NCBI GenBank assembly: GCA_963966185.1
Contig: CAWZYM010000300.1
Coordinates: forward strand, 142,001 to 206,000
From: Rhabditoides inermis
Lineage: Eukaryota > Nematoda > Chromadorea > Rhabditida > Rhabditidae
Length of the DNA stretch: 64,000 nt
Reading direction: 5' to 3'
The notes beneath the pieces are model-generated. The model was not told where the DNA came from. It did not search any database and saw nothing but the letters and a program-made list of their open reading frames with translations. Made by a program: the position numbers and the translations under genes. Shown here piece after piece: positions 50,247 to 61,955 of this stretch; the stretch's first letter is position 1; each line of letters begins with the position of its first letter.

Positions 50247-51661
50247 CTAGTCCGAGCGTTGTGTTCTGCGTGTAAGTGGTGAGAACCACAAGATCGTAGC
50301 CACAAGTCTGGTTCACTGTGTCCAGCATGTCGCCAGGAATCGAAGTCATGACTCTTCCAACTGAATCAGTTTTACATAACACTCACAATGCATATTCATA
50401 GTAACAACTACTCACGCTCTCCCGACGCAGTGTAGTTCTTTGCGAATAAAGCCGCGGTGTCATTGCTGCCCGCAATCCCATAATAGTGGACATGTACCGA
50501 AATTTTTGGGTTGAACTTCCTGTAGTCGGTCAGCGCGGAAAACAGAGGGTCCTGAAAAACTAATTAGTTCCACAGACAGTTGAAAAAGTGACCTCAGCAA
50601 GTATTGTGTTGACAGTGGTCTCAGCGGCGGCGGGAGTAGACGCTACCGAGTTATCCGCGGTATTGGTTGTCAGAAGAGAAGTTGCGGTTGTTGCCCCCAA
50701 TGTCTCGGTCGTGGTCGGCAGTGTTGTGGTCGTCTCGGCTAGAGGAGCTGTCGTCGTGGCTGTTGCAGTGATCAGAGTGGTGACAACCGTGTTGGTTGTT
50801 GTTGAAGAAGGGGAGAAGGAGGTTGCCATTGACGGTGTGGTCGTTGGCGTCGTAGTCGGGTCGTTGGCGATAGAAGCGGTAGTTGAGGAATGAGAGCCTG
50901 AGCTGCTGGAAGTCGACGTGGGGGAAGGCGTTGTGACCGGGTGAGTCGTGGAGACTGTGGTTGTTGTTGGTTCTGCAGTAGTAGTCGTGGCAGTCTCGGT
51001 GATCTCGGCTGTTGTTGCTACACTCGTTCCCACAGGCGCGCTCGTTGTGGCAGTTGTCGAAGTCTCGAGTGAGGACGAGCGAGCGTATGTGGCCTCTGTT
51101 CCAGCTGGAGTGTCAGTGATGTCCTTCATGTCAATAGCATCATCAGTGGTCGTGGTGACTTCACCAGACACGCTCGTCGACTGCTCCGACGTACCCTTGA
51201 CCTTCTCGTAGATGCTTGGATCTTGCACCGTCGTCTTGCTGTTTACATTGAACTCGCATCTGTCCGTCGACGAACAATACGGCACAGTCCTCTCGTAGAG
51301 CGGGAAACGCTGGTCGGTGGTTGGCAGACAAGAAGACGACTTCTCTCCTCTCCCGCAGACGAGAAGATCGGCAATGCGGGCCCTGAACCGTTGGCTCGCT
51401 TCCTCCGCTGTCCGTCTCTCTTCCTCAGCTTTCGAATAGAAATGGAGCGACGTGAGAGCATCGTCCACTGATCGGTCCTCTCGGCTTTTTTGAAGACAAG
51501 ACTTCATTGTGTACATCACGAGGCCTGTCTTCAGATCTGCGGTGTCGTCTGGGATCTGCAAGATAAGTAGTCATTCCTATTAATCCTGTTCAATATTATA
51601 ATATCCTAAGTTGTTGTCTCGTGTCTGCAGCGTTATTAGACTTTGGTGTGAGGCTGTTATA

Positions 51662-51729
<68 letters not shown>

Positions 51730-52332
51730 TTCTCGGGAAAGGGAGCGGTCTCGCATGATGACTCAGTGATCTGCGAGAAGCAATGGGTAAGAGAGTGGTT
51801 ATCAGTCTATCACTCTTACGGTCACGGGCTTGACTCCTGTTTGCAAACGCATTTCTCGCGAGTTTGAAAGTTGCAGCCCCACGGTTCTATTATACGCCAC
51901 TGTTCATTTAACTATTTCAATAGATGAAACGTTCGTTTTTCTTACAATGTCTCATCATAAAATAGCATTCTATTCATCCCTGCTACCTACAGTGTACTCT
52001 GTCTACCACACCCGTGAGTTGGACCGTATTCCTCCACTCACTCTGCAGAGACGGGGCGAGGGAAGGTTCTTCGAAAGCGCTTTCATGACGCACGTCTTGG
52101 TTTCGAGGTCGTACACGGTGGTCACGTACGGCGCACGTTCCAGGTCGTACGAGTTCGGAGTCCCGTCGCACGCCACACTTCTGACATTGAATACTCTATA
52201 CTGGTACCAAATGTGAATACCCTATACTCACTTGCTGTACTCGAAGGGCACGTTGTGGATGAAGGCGGTGTTGTCGATCAGCATTTTACAATGAATGATT
52301 GTACAGAAGAGGGGGCAGGTGCCGGCCAGCAT
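50247..52332 (-). CDS. Mucin-like extracellular protein gene, copy 2 (most complete, 3' end missing)
   Basis: Five exons with matching phases: a 52232-52332 (ATG), b 52042-52180, c 50593-51555, d 50416-50551 and e 50247-50360. Together they give about 484 codons, still open at the last GTGAGT donor. Exon b carries the Cys-containing ETKTCVMKA segment. Exon c starts with a charged, probably helical region and six or so Cys (for example YCSSTDRCEF). It then becomes a Thr/Ser/Ala-rich stretch of roughly 190 residues with TTT and TTTS runs, typical of O-glycosylated mucin domains. Exons d and e encode a globular segment with N-glycosylation sequons (NDT, NYT, NQT, NTT). The intron between c and d would be only 41 nt with an unusual GTCACT donor; otherwise the frame stops at TAG (50560). 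An extracellular or membrane-attached role is inferred from composition; no family was recognised. Confidence 0.6.
51667..51728. repeat. (TA)n microsatellite in intron of copy 2
   Basis: About 31 AT units between exons b and c of copy 2, shorter than the counterpart in copy 1. Confidence 0.97.
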
Positions 52333-52696
52333 CGTGGAGAGCACAGCGATTGCTGCCTCTCCTCTCCCTCTCGCATCCCACAGCCCGCCCCCCGCCCTAC
52401 CAATCAACCAGCTGTCTTCAAGGTATCTAGGTGTCTCTATCGGCTTAGGATAAGGCTCGCGACAGAATGTTCAAGAAGCGATATCTAAAGATCCCTTTAG
52501 CAGAAATGTTATGTCATCCAATTCATGTTAGTTAGATTCGCACGGTTCCGTAGGCCAGATCACTGATCGGTGGCGTCTTTGTATGTACCTCTTCTCGGAA
52601 AGAAGTTATGAGCGATCCCGCGCACCCATGAGGCGAAAGGCTAGCGTGTGGGTGGGTGGGAGAGAGAGAAGAGATAGACAGAAAATGGAGAGCGAT

Positions 52697-52698
<2 letters not shown>

Positions 52699-52739
<41 letters not shown>
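52699..52739. repeat. (GA)n microsatellite in the flank of copy 2
   Basis: Pure GA run of about 40 bp, counterpart of 48576-48621 and of the huge purine tract at 57275-58020. Confidence 0.95.
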
Positions 52740-52741
<2 letters not shown>

Positions 52742-53862
52742 GGGGCAGGTTTGTGTTAGTATTTGTAAACGTTTTTATGCATGCGCTGTTGTTGATCTGA
52801 TTCAAGAAAAACTGACTCTCTTCACGCGAGTACTTTTAAGAGAGAATGGTAGTAGGGTTACAATTGCACACACTTGTGTAGCCCATTATCAAAAAAGATT
52901 TTCGTAAGATCATAGAAATGACATCACGATTGTGCCCACAACATATATAACAAACATGTGTTACAAAATACAAATATGCAATATATTTTCAAATTCTTTT
53001 AGATCATTTCTTTGTGTATCAAGATTCTTTCAACCCCGGATGCCGCATATGGAAATAATTTCAGAAAGCAAATCAACGGTTTCATTTAGGACGAAGGACG
53101 GAGGGCTATGAAATACATCGAGGCATGTATCTACTGGAAACGGACGACGCACATCATTATGCTTCTGAAATGGTCGTTTGCTGAATAATAGCCCCACATC
53201 CGGAAAAAAACACGTTGATGCGTGTCACTGCCGCCCACATCCCGACATCCCGATTTCAATAATAAAAAAGAAAACTAATACCGTTACTCGCAGAATCAAG
53301 TAACACGACGATGTGAATGTTGTAAACAAAGGGCCTTGTCCAACATCAACACATCTGTTAACACATTGTCACGTATATTGAGAGATGTGGCAGTTCATAT
53401 GAGAGATGAATCATGAATGAAGAGCGATTTGAAGACAACTCCAGTTCAAATTAGAAAACCCTATTGCTACTACACAACGAAGCGGCATTGTGTTTTGTGA
53501 AATTTATGATCCTGTATTCTATTCGTGATTCGTATAATAACTTCCTGTTCTTCCTGCGGAGCTACTGCGCGGATGTGGTGCAGTTGCGGGTTTGTCGTCG
53601 CTCAAATTTCTATTACTCATGATCATGGCCAGCCGGGGTCAGATGCCGAAACTCAGTTTCGAGCGAGAGAGACCAGACAGCGCGGGCAAATGTTCGAGTG
53701 TCGCGCGGCCTCTTTGATTCGCGTGCCGGCTTCTTTGATCAATATTATCGTTTGAAAGCGCGCGCTTGGGTCTCCTCACGACTAGAAGGTAGATCGAATG
53801 CGACTCGAAGGTAGATCGATTTTCTACCGTAATCTGGCGAACTATCTCCCAGAATAATATTA

Positions 53863-54638
53863 TATCTGAGTGAACACACCGCTTGCACGAAGACATTTGT
53901 CTTTTCTATCAAGCCACACGTCTTCATGCAAGTCTAATTTCTTATCAAAATAATAAACAAACATCTACTTATTGTATCTGAGTGAACACACCGCTTGCAC
54001 GAAGACATTTGTGTTTTCTATCAAGCCACACGTCTTCATGCAAGTCTAATTTCTTATCAAAGTGAGAAATAAACATCTACTTATTGCATCTGAGTGAACA
54101 CACCGCTTGCACGAAGACATTTGTCTTTTCTATGAAGCCACACGTCTTCATGCAAGTCTAATTTCTTATCAAAGTGAGAAATAAACATCTACTTATTGCA
54201 TCTGAGTGAACACACCGCTTGCACGAAGACATTTGTCTTTTCTATGAAGCCACACGTCTTCATGCAAGTCTAATTTCTTATCAAAATTATAAACAAACAT
54301 CTACTCATTGCATCTGAGTGAATACACCGCTTGCACGAAGTTATTTGTTTTTTTCTATCAAGCCACACATCTTCATGCAAGTCTTATTTCTTATCAAAAT
54401 GATAAACAAACATCTACTTATTGTATCTGAGTGAACACACCGCTTGCACGAAGACATTTGTCTTTTCTATGAAGCCACACGTCTTCATGCAAGTCTAATT
54501 TCTTATCAAAATGACAAACAAACATCTACTTATTGTATCTCAGTGAACACACCGCTTGCACGAAGACATTTGTCTTTTCTATGAAGCCACACGTCTTCAT
54601 GCAAGTCTAATTTCTTATCAAAATGATAAACAAACATC
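53863..54638 (-). repeat. Satellite island between copies 2 and 3
   Basis: About seven 112-bp monomers in the left-block orientation, including the poly(A)-class monomer near 54345. It breaks at CAAACATC (54638), directly into the third exon of gene copy 3 (CTGCCAACC). Confidence 0.95.
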
Positions 54639-55719
54639 CTGCCAACCACCGACCAGCGTTTCCCGCTCTACGAGAGGACTGTGCCGTATTGTTCGTCGAC
54701 GGACAGATGCGAGTTCAATGTAAACAGCAAGACGACGGTGCAAGATCCAAGCATCTACGAGAAGGTCAAGGGTACGTCGGAGCAGTCGACGAGCGTGTCT
54801 GGTGAAGTCACCACGACCACTGATGATGCTATTGACATGAAGGACATCACTGACACTCCAGCTGGAACAGAGGCCACATACGCTCGCTCGTCCTCACTCG
54901 AGACTTCGACAACTGCCACAACGAGCGCGCCTGTGGGAACGAGTGTAGCAACAACAGCCGAGATCACCGAGACTGCCACGACTACTACTGCAGAACCAAC
55001 AACAACCACAGTCTCCACGACTCACCCGGTCACAACGCCTTCCCCCACGTCGACTTCCAGCAGCTCAGGCTCTCATTCCTCAACTACCGCTTCTATCGCC
55101 AACGACCCGACTACGACGCCAACGACCACACCGTCAATGGCAACCTCCTTCTCCCCTTCTTCAACAACAACCAACACGGTTGTCACCACTCTGATCACTG
55201 CAACAGCCACGACGACAGCTCCTCTAGCCGAGACGACCACAACACTGCCGACCACGACCGAGACATTGGGGGCAACAACCGCAACTTCTCTTCTGACAAC
55301 CAATACCGCGGATAACTCGGTAGCGTCTACTCCCGCCGCCGCTGAGACCACTGTCAACACAATACTTGCTGAGGTCACTTTTTCAACTGTCTGTGGAACT
55401 AATTAGTTTTTCAGGACCCTCTGTTTTCCGCGCTGACCGACTACAGGAAGTTCAACCCAAAAATTTCGGTACATGTCCACTATTATGGGATTGCGGGCAG
55501 CAATGACACCGCGGCTTTATTCGCAAAGAACTACACTGCGTCGGGAGAGCGTGAGTAGTTGTTACTATGAATATGCATTGTGAGTGTTATGTAAAACTGA
55601 TTCAGTTGGAAGAGTCATGACTTCGATTCCTGGCGACATGCTGGACACAGTGAACCAGACTTGTGGCTACGATCTTGTGGTTCTCACCACTTACACGCAG
55701 AACACAACGCTCGGACTAG
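54639..55719 (+). pseudogene. Mucin-like extracellular protein gene, copy 3 (5'-truncated)
   Basis: Starts abruptly inside exon c at the satellite junction, so exons a, b and the first part of c are missing. The remainder is intact: exon c 54639-55373 with the whole Thr/Ser-rich domain, a 41-nt intron (55374-55414, GTCACT...TTTTTCAG), exon d 55415-55550 and exon e 55606-55719 before GTGAGT. Exon d/e residues include HVHYYGIAGSNDT and VNQTCGYDL. The 3' exons after e are not present, because the following intron runs into (AAC)n and then into copy 4 in reverse. By eye it is nearly identical to copy 2. Confidence 0.62.
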
Positions 55720-55752
55720 GTGAGTTATTTATGTATACTTCACTCTCTGTAA

Positions 55753-55754
<2 letters not shown>

Positions 55755-55806
<52 letters not shown>

Positions 55807-55807
55807 C
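55755..55807. repeat. (AAC)n microsatellite at the copy 3 / copy 4 join
   Basis: About 17-18 AAC units. With its flanks it is the reverse complement of the join at 50171-50210, where there are about 13 units, so one rearrangement junction has been copied in inverted orientation. Confidence 0.95.
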
Positions 55808-56293
55808 GTCGACTGTTCCGACGTACCCTTGACCTTCTCGTAGATGCTTGGATCTTGCACCGTCGTCTTGCTGTTTACATTGAACTCGCATCTGTCCGTC
55901 GACGAACAATACGGCACAGTCCTCTCGTAGAGCGGGAAACGCTGGTCGGTGGTTGGCAGACAAGAAGACGACTTCTCTCCTCTCCCGCAGACGAGAAGAT
56001 CGGCAATGCGGGCCCTGAACCGTTGGCTCGCTTCCTCCGCTGTCCGTCTCTCTTCCTCAGCTTTCGAATAGAAATGGAGCGACGTGAGAGCATCGTCCAC
56101 TGATCGGTCCTCTCGGCTTTTTTGAAGACAAGACTTCATTGTGTACATCACGAGGCTTGTCTTCAGATCTGCGGTGTCGTCTGGGATCTGCAAGATAAGT
56201 AGTCATTCCTATTAATCCTGTTCAATATTATAATATCCTAAGTTGTTGTCTCGTGTCTGCAGCGTTATTAGACTTTGGTGTGAGGCTGTTATA

Positions 56294-56363
<70 letters not shown>

Positions 56364-56966
56364 TTCTCGGGAAAGGGAGCGGTCTCGCATGATGACTCAG
56401 TGATCTGCGAGAAGCAATGGGTAAGAGAGTGGTTATCAGTCTATCACTCTTACGGTCACGGGCTTGACTCCTGTTTGCAAACGCATTTCTCGCGAGTTTG
56501 AAAGTTGCAGCCCCACGGTTCTATTATACGCCACTGTTCATTTAACTATTTCAATAGATGAAACGTTCGTTTTTCTTACAATGTCTCATCATAAAATAGC
56601 ATTCTATTCATCCCTGCTACCTACAGTGTACTCTGTCTACCACACCCGTGAGTTGGACCGTATTCCTCCACTCACTCTGCAGAGACGGGGCGAGGGAAGG
56701 TTCTTCGAAAGCGCTTTCATGACGCACGTCTTGGTTTCGAGGTCGTACACGGTGGTCACGTACGGCGCACGTTCCAGGTCGTACGAGTTCGGAGTCCCGT
56801 CGCACGCCACACTTCTGACATTGAATACTCTATACTGGTACCAAATGTGAATACCCTATACTCACTTGCTGTACTCGAAGGGCACGTTGTGGATGAAGGC
56901 GGTGTTGTCGATCAGCATTTTACAATGAATGATTGTACAGAAGAGGGGGCAGGTGCCGGCCAGCAT
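55808..56966 (-). pseudogene. Mucin-like extracellular protein gene, copy 4 (3'-truncated)
   Basis: Exons a 56866-56966, b 56676-56814 and c 55808-56187 on the minus strand; lengths of a and b (101 and 139 nt) equal those of copies 1 and 2. Exon c stops at the AAC/GTT tract just after SEQST, as in copy 1, and shares with copy 1 the base that distinguishes GGAACAG from the GGAGCAG of copies 2 and 3. The Thr/Ser-rich half is missing, so a complete protein cannot be made here. Its exon region looks nearly identical to copy 1, while its upstream flank is clearly more diverged. Confidence 0.6.
56299..56362. repeat. (TA)n microsatellite in intron of copy 4
   Basis: About 32 AT units at the same intron position as in copies 1 and 2. 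Confidence 0.97.
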
Positions 56967-57274
56967 CGTGGAGAGCACAGCGATTGCTCCGTTGCCTCTC
57001 CTCTCCCTCTCGCATCCCACAGCCCGCCCCCCGCCCTACCAATCAACCAGCTGTCTTCAAGGTATCTAGGTGTCTCTATTGGCTTAGCGCAAAAAAAAAG
57101 ATACCCAAAGGTCATGTTAGCAACCATGTGAACTCAATCAAACCATGTTAGTTAGATTCGCACAGTTCCTTAGGCCATATCACTGGTCGGTGGCGTGTTT
57201 GTATCTCTTCTCCGAAAGAAGTTATGAGCGATCCCGCGCACCCAGGGGCGAGAGGCCAGCGTGTGGGTGGGTCG
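56967..57274 (-). repeat. Upstream flank of copy 4, start of diverged part
   Basis: Matches the flanks of copies 1 and 2 up to about 57080. The sequence then changes to a form (CCAAAGGTCATGTTAGCAACCATGTGAAC) closer to the fragment at 59796. No gene seen. Confidence 0.7.
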
Positions 57275-58770
<1,496 letters not shown>

Positions 58771-58843
58771 AGTAAGAGCTTTATACATTGAATGTAAGAA
58801 AGCGTCTCCACTTGTATTGTACATTAGGATAATTAAAAACTTT

Positions 58844-58849
58844 TTTATT
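58844..58849 (-). promoter_or_regulatory. Poly(A) signal AATAAA for the minus-strand secreted-protein gene
   Basis: TTTATT on the plus strand, about 135 bp beyond the TGA at 58985. Confidence 0.5.
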
Positions 58850-58984
58850 ATAGTATAACACCACAAAAAATAACATCTAAACGTGACACTTTCATTTCAC
58901 TATTTCATATTTAACTATTTTACAATATAGCGAACCACAACACACATGTGACGTTCTTTCGTCCTTCTTCGCGCGCCAACGCTC

Positions 58985-60280
58985 TCAGGCGAAAGTAGCG
59001 ACCAACTGGAAGGTTGAAGCATCCTCCTGCCTGCAGCAAACTGTGTTAGAATTCTCTATTTTCTGTTTACGTATACATCGTCAGTGTGTTAGTAATTATT
59101 GTAGTATACAGTTGTTGCAATCAAACAACAGAAAGTTGTTTTACTTACACTGGCGGCTTGCAGGAGCACTCGCTCTGCTCGACCGTCGATCGGAGACAGG
59201 CAAGCTGCATTCCTGAGACATCGGTCTGATTGAGCACAGTGCTGCCGAACTAAAAATGCATCACATCAGTCATTAATCATAACCAATCATTAAATCAAGC
59301 CAATATTCGCTTTTTGTGTCTGTCTGTCTGTCTCTAACTCACTCACACACGCACCGATATCATGACACACTTGGTTCGGATAGGGTACACGACCAGCACT
59401 TCCACAGGAGTTCCCTTGCCGAAAAACTTGCATTTATCCGCGACCGCATCTCTGAAACATCATTACAACATGAGGGAGACAGTGGAGAGTGGAGGCACTC
59501 GCGTCGTCAGAGCCAGCTCCAGCGTTTCGTCCTCGTTCATGCAACGCGCCCTGTAACAAACGATCTGTATTTCTTTGATTGGAGGCCTGACTCACAGTAA
59601 GCCAATAACTTCCTGTTCTTCCTGCGGAGCTACTGCGCGGATGTGGTGCAGTTGCGGGTTTGTCGTCGCTCAAATTTCTATTACTCATGATCATGTCTCA
59701 TCACTCACTTCGCCAATAGTACCAATCAGAGAGGGCGCGCAGCGCCCTCTCTTTTGGCTTAGGATAGGGCTCGCGCCAGAATTTTCAAAAAGCGATATCC
59801 AAAGGTCGTGTTAGCAACCATGTGAACTCATCCAAATCATGTTAGTTGAATTCGCACCGTTTCGTAGGCCATATCACTCGTCGGTGGCATTTTTGTATCT
59901 TTTCTCCGAAAGAACTTATGAGCGATCGCGCGCACCCAAGAGGCGCGAGAGGGGAGAGAGAAGCGCAGGTTTGTGTAGGTATTTGTAAACGCTTTATGCA
60001 TGTGTTTTTGTTGCACTGGGTTAAGACAAAGTAAATCTCTTTACGCAAGTACTTCTAAAAGGAAATATATTTTCAATCCAAGCACTTCGCCACTACTTGT
60101 TCTCGACTCACACTGGTGCAGCTTGAGGACGTTCGGTGGCAGCGTTGTCCACTGCACGTTCATGTTGGCAGCCAGCAACACAGACATCTCCAAGCTCACT
60201 TCTGCGTCGCTCTCGTTTTCCTGCCACACACCAGCGGCGGACGCGAGTGCTATCTGCACGAGAGCAACAGCAAGCTTCAT
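58985..60280 (-). CDS. Small secreted Cys-containing protein, five exons (family not recognised)
   Basis: Exons on the minus strand: 60114-60280, 59503-59550, 59355-59451, 59149-59249 and 58985-59030. Together they make 459 nt, or 152 residues plus TGA, with all phases matching. The N-terminus MKLAVALVQIALASAAG is a clear signal peptide, so the protein should enter the secretory pathway. The mature part has about seven Cys (ARCMNED, ADKCKFF, TKCVM, LACLR, ECSCKPP), and NQT is a possible N-glycosylation site. The exon 2 donor appears to be GC (GCGAGT), giving a GC-AG intron; the others are GT-AG. Intron 1 (563 bp) carries fragments of the repeated flank sequence. The segment GTPVEVLVVYPIRTKCVM faintly recalls exon b of the neighbouring mucin-like gene (GTP...VYDLETKTCVM). 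A poly(A) signal follows. Confidence 0.68.
59604..59695 (+). repeat. 92-bp segment identical to part of the palindrome arms
   Basis: From AATAACTTCCTGTTC to TCATGATCATG, base for base the same as 53536-53627 (same strand) and as 47687-47778 reversed. It lies in intron 1 of the secreted-protein gene. Copy 4 lacks it at the homologous point. Confidence 0.9.
59752..60085 (+). repeat. Diverged fragment of the copy-flank sequence in intron 1
   Basis: Recognisable words in the same order as in the flank of copies 2 and 4: GGCTTAGGATAGGGCTCGCG, CATGTTAGTTGAATTCGCAC, TATCACTCGTCGGTGGC, CGAAAGAACTTATGAGCGAT and GCAGGTTTGTG. The purine microsatellite is reduced to GAGAGGGGAGAGAGAAG, which may show the state before expansion. 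Its order relative to the 92-bp segment is the reverse of that in copies 1 and 2. Confidence 0.75.
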
Positions 60281-60780
60281 CACGGCTGAATGAAAATGTT
60301 TCACGCAACTTCATACAGAAAAATGCAGCCATGATATTGTCTAGCGTTTATGAAAGAAGGAATGACAGTCGCTTCGCTCGATAACAAAATTTGAATAGGC
60401 GACAAGCGTCATAGTGTCTGCAATATCAATACACAGATTGATTATGTGGATTTGAAAACGGGTTTCTAAAAGGGACCTCCTAATCATGAAAGTTTTTTTA
60501 ATAATATTATTACAATCGAGAAAACACTCGAAATAAGCTTTTTCGGCAAAGGACTATGATACTATGAAGCGGGGTGGTTGCAGCAACAGGGCAAAAGAGC
60601 CTCGGTAGCCATGTGACCAGCCCATGCACCCGTGCTTATGGGAAGCGATATAGGGAATAGGGAAATTGAAACTGATGATGCATTGAACAATGAACATAAA
60701 CGAGCATACAGATTAAAATTCAAACCGAGTTATTTTGAGAGAAAAAAACGGGTAGCTCCAGAAGACCAGAAGTTACTGCA
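60281..60780. other. Intergenic, upstream of the secreted-protein gene
   Basis: About 500 bp with no convincing exon. It should contain the promoter of the minus-strand gene, but no clear TATA box or other element can be named. Confidence 0.4.
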
Positions 60781-61137
60781 ATGCCTACTACTCGAAACTA
60801 CTCCTTATCTCGAAAACTCGAACGCGTGCAGAACTACGTCCCACGGGTCATCTTCTTGCGTACAACGTCACTTAGGTACAAGGCTTCGGCCGAGCAGCGC
60901 AACCAGGCATTTCGCATGCGATCTCTCGAGCAGCGTCGCCAGGTCAACGACATCGTGATGCTCTACAAGGTATTGTATGGCTTCGTGGAAGTTGACAAAA
61001 GCAGTTTCTTCGATTTCATAACTGATTGATTCGGTGCTCCCAAACTTGTCGCTCCCAGGTGTACGCTAACAGTTAGAGAGCGCGTTTGGAAAGGGCGAGT
61101 TTGTATTTTTTTCTCTCTCATTCCTCAGTGTGTCTCT
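60781..61137 (+). pseudogene. Decayed LINE reverse transcriptase C-terminal fragment
   Basis: One frame reads KLERVQNYVPRVIFLR, then SLEQRRQVNDIVMLYKVLYG and SFFDF. This is the thumb/C-terminal signature of LINE ORF2 proteins; compare LEKTQRKFTKAIF in the intact LINE at 45220-46914. An in-frame TGA at 61027-61029 interrupts it. The same frame then continues with APKLVAPRCTLTVRERVW, the usual post-thumb segment, up to about 61137. Catalytic motifs are absent. It belongs to a different LINE family from the intact copy and is a dead fragment. Confidence 0.7.
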
Positions 61138-61590
61138 GATCAGGCCCCGGCGTCCCCCGCTGCTTTTCAGACCTCGTCAGACATAACCGTCTGTTTCCTA
61201 AACATTCGATCGCGATTCCGCCATCGTATTAAACTGTTTACTGATTGTTAATATTTTCAGGGGATCGAAACAAGACTGAGTGCAACGTTTTTTAATCAAA
61301 CAACTTATTTTGTTAGCTGTTTGAATCAGGGGTTTTTATAGTCGAGAACAATATAGTGTTCTTGGATTACGACGACGTCAGCAGAGGTAGTTGGGTTGCG
61401 TGGCGTCGGACGTCTTGAATTCCGTTCTTGAGTCCGTATATGGTGCTGTGACGCATTTTTGGGGCACTCGCTTCTCTGATTTCTGATTATCTCCAATCCA
61501 CATCCACATCCCACATGCTCTTGTCTTCTCTTTCGTCGCTAGTCCACGAGCGCTTCTCTGCGTCTCTTCTAATCAAATGCTCTCTCGCAG
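61138..61590. other. Intergenic or intronic, no assigned gene
   Basis: Contains pyrimidine-rich TTTTCAG words (near 61258) that could be acceptors and short open frames up to about 60 aa, but no chain of exons with matching phase was found. Confidence 0.35.
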
Positions 61591-61955
61591 TTGTGTTTCG
61601 ATCACGTGCTGAGCGCGCTTGTGTCCGTTTTAGGACTCTTCAAGAACCGCTACGGGTTCGACTTCGATGTCTCCGTGGAGGAGCAGCGCAACGCGATGAA
61701 TCGCCTTTTTGAGGTGAGGAACGTCTGCAAGTGTCTAGCAATGGCTCCAAATGTCCTAGAACGCGGCCGGTGCGGCGACATCTTTCATTGAAATTTTTCA
61801 TATTTCTATGAAAACTTTAACTTTTCATTAAAAGTTCTCAACTTCAGACGTGCTCCTGGCAAGATTACTACATGAACCCGACTCAGCAACGCGAAAGGAC
61901 TCGGCGGTCAAAGAGCAAAAGAAGCAGTGATCCTAAGGTCGTCTTGGTCTTCTAG
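61591..61955 (+). CDS. 3' two exons of an unidentified gene with basic C-terminus (partial)
   Basis: Exon 61591-61713, after CTCTCGCAG and before GTGAGG, encodes LCFDHVLSALVSVLGLF and VSVEEQRNAMNRLFE. Exon 61848-61955, after ACTTCAG, encodes TCSWQDYYMNPTQQRERTRR, then a Lys/Arg/Ser-rich tail, and stops at TAG. Both exons are phase 0 and together give 76 residues. The tail (RTRRSKSKR) resembles a nuclear localisation signal or a dibasic processing region. No start or 5' exon is visible, so this is either the end of a longer gene or a remnant cut by the LINE fragment upstream. An earlier acceptor choice (TTTTAG, 61637) would shorten the first exon. Family not recognised. Confidence 0.5.

Larger units (their letters stand above)
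51176..54122 (-). repeat. Right arm of the large palindrome
   Basis: Mirror of 47192-50170. The non-coding flank 52333-53862 matches 47452-48993, and the satellite from 53863 matches 47192-47451 in reverse. The 1005-bp stretch between the arms (50171-51175) is the (GTT)n join plus the 3' half of copy 2. Beyond 54122 the two sides are different satellite monomers. Confidence 0.88.

Noticed and set aside
50588..51211. Val-rich ORFs antisense to the mucin domain (VVVVGSAVVV)
   Set aside because: They are shadows of the Thr/Ser-rich coding strand (ACN/TCN codons read in reverse). The sense strand has matching exons and splice sites.
49459..51867. ORFs containing (YI)n, (L)n, (V)n or (T)n runs
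   Set aside because: Produced by the TA and GTT/AAC microsatellites crossing a frame; not conserved in length between copies.
60545..60660. tRNA-like or SINE head near GGGTGGTTGCAGCAACAGG
   Set aside because: No A/B box pair with correct spacing and no cloverleaf could be drawn.
61321..61420. Possible exon reading VENNIVFLDYDDVSRGSWV
   Set aside because: Only about 32 codons, with no acceptor or donor giving a phase match to the exon at 61591.
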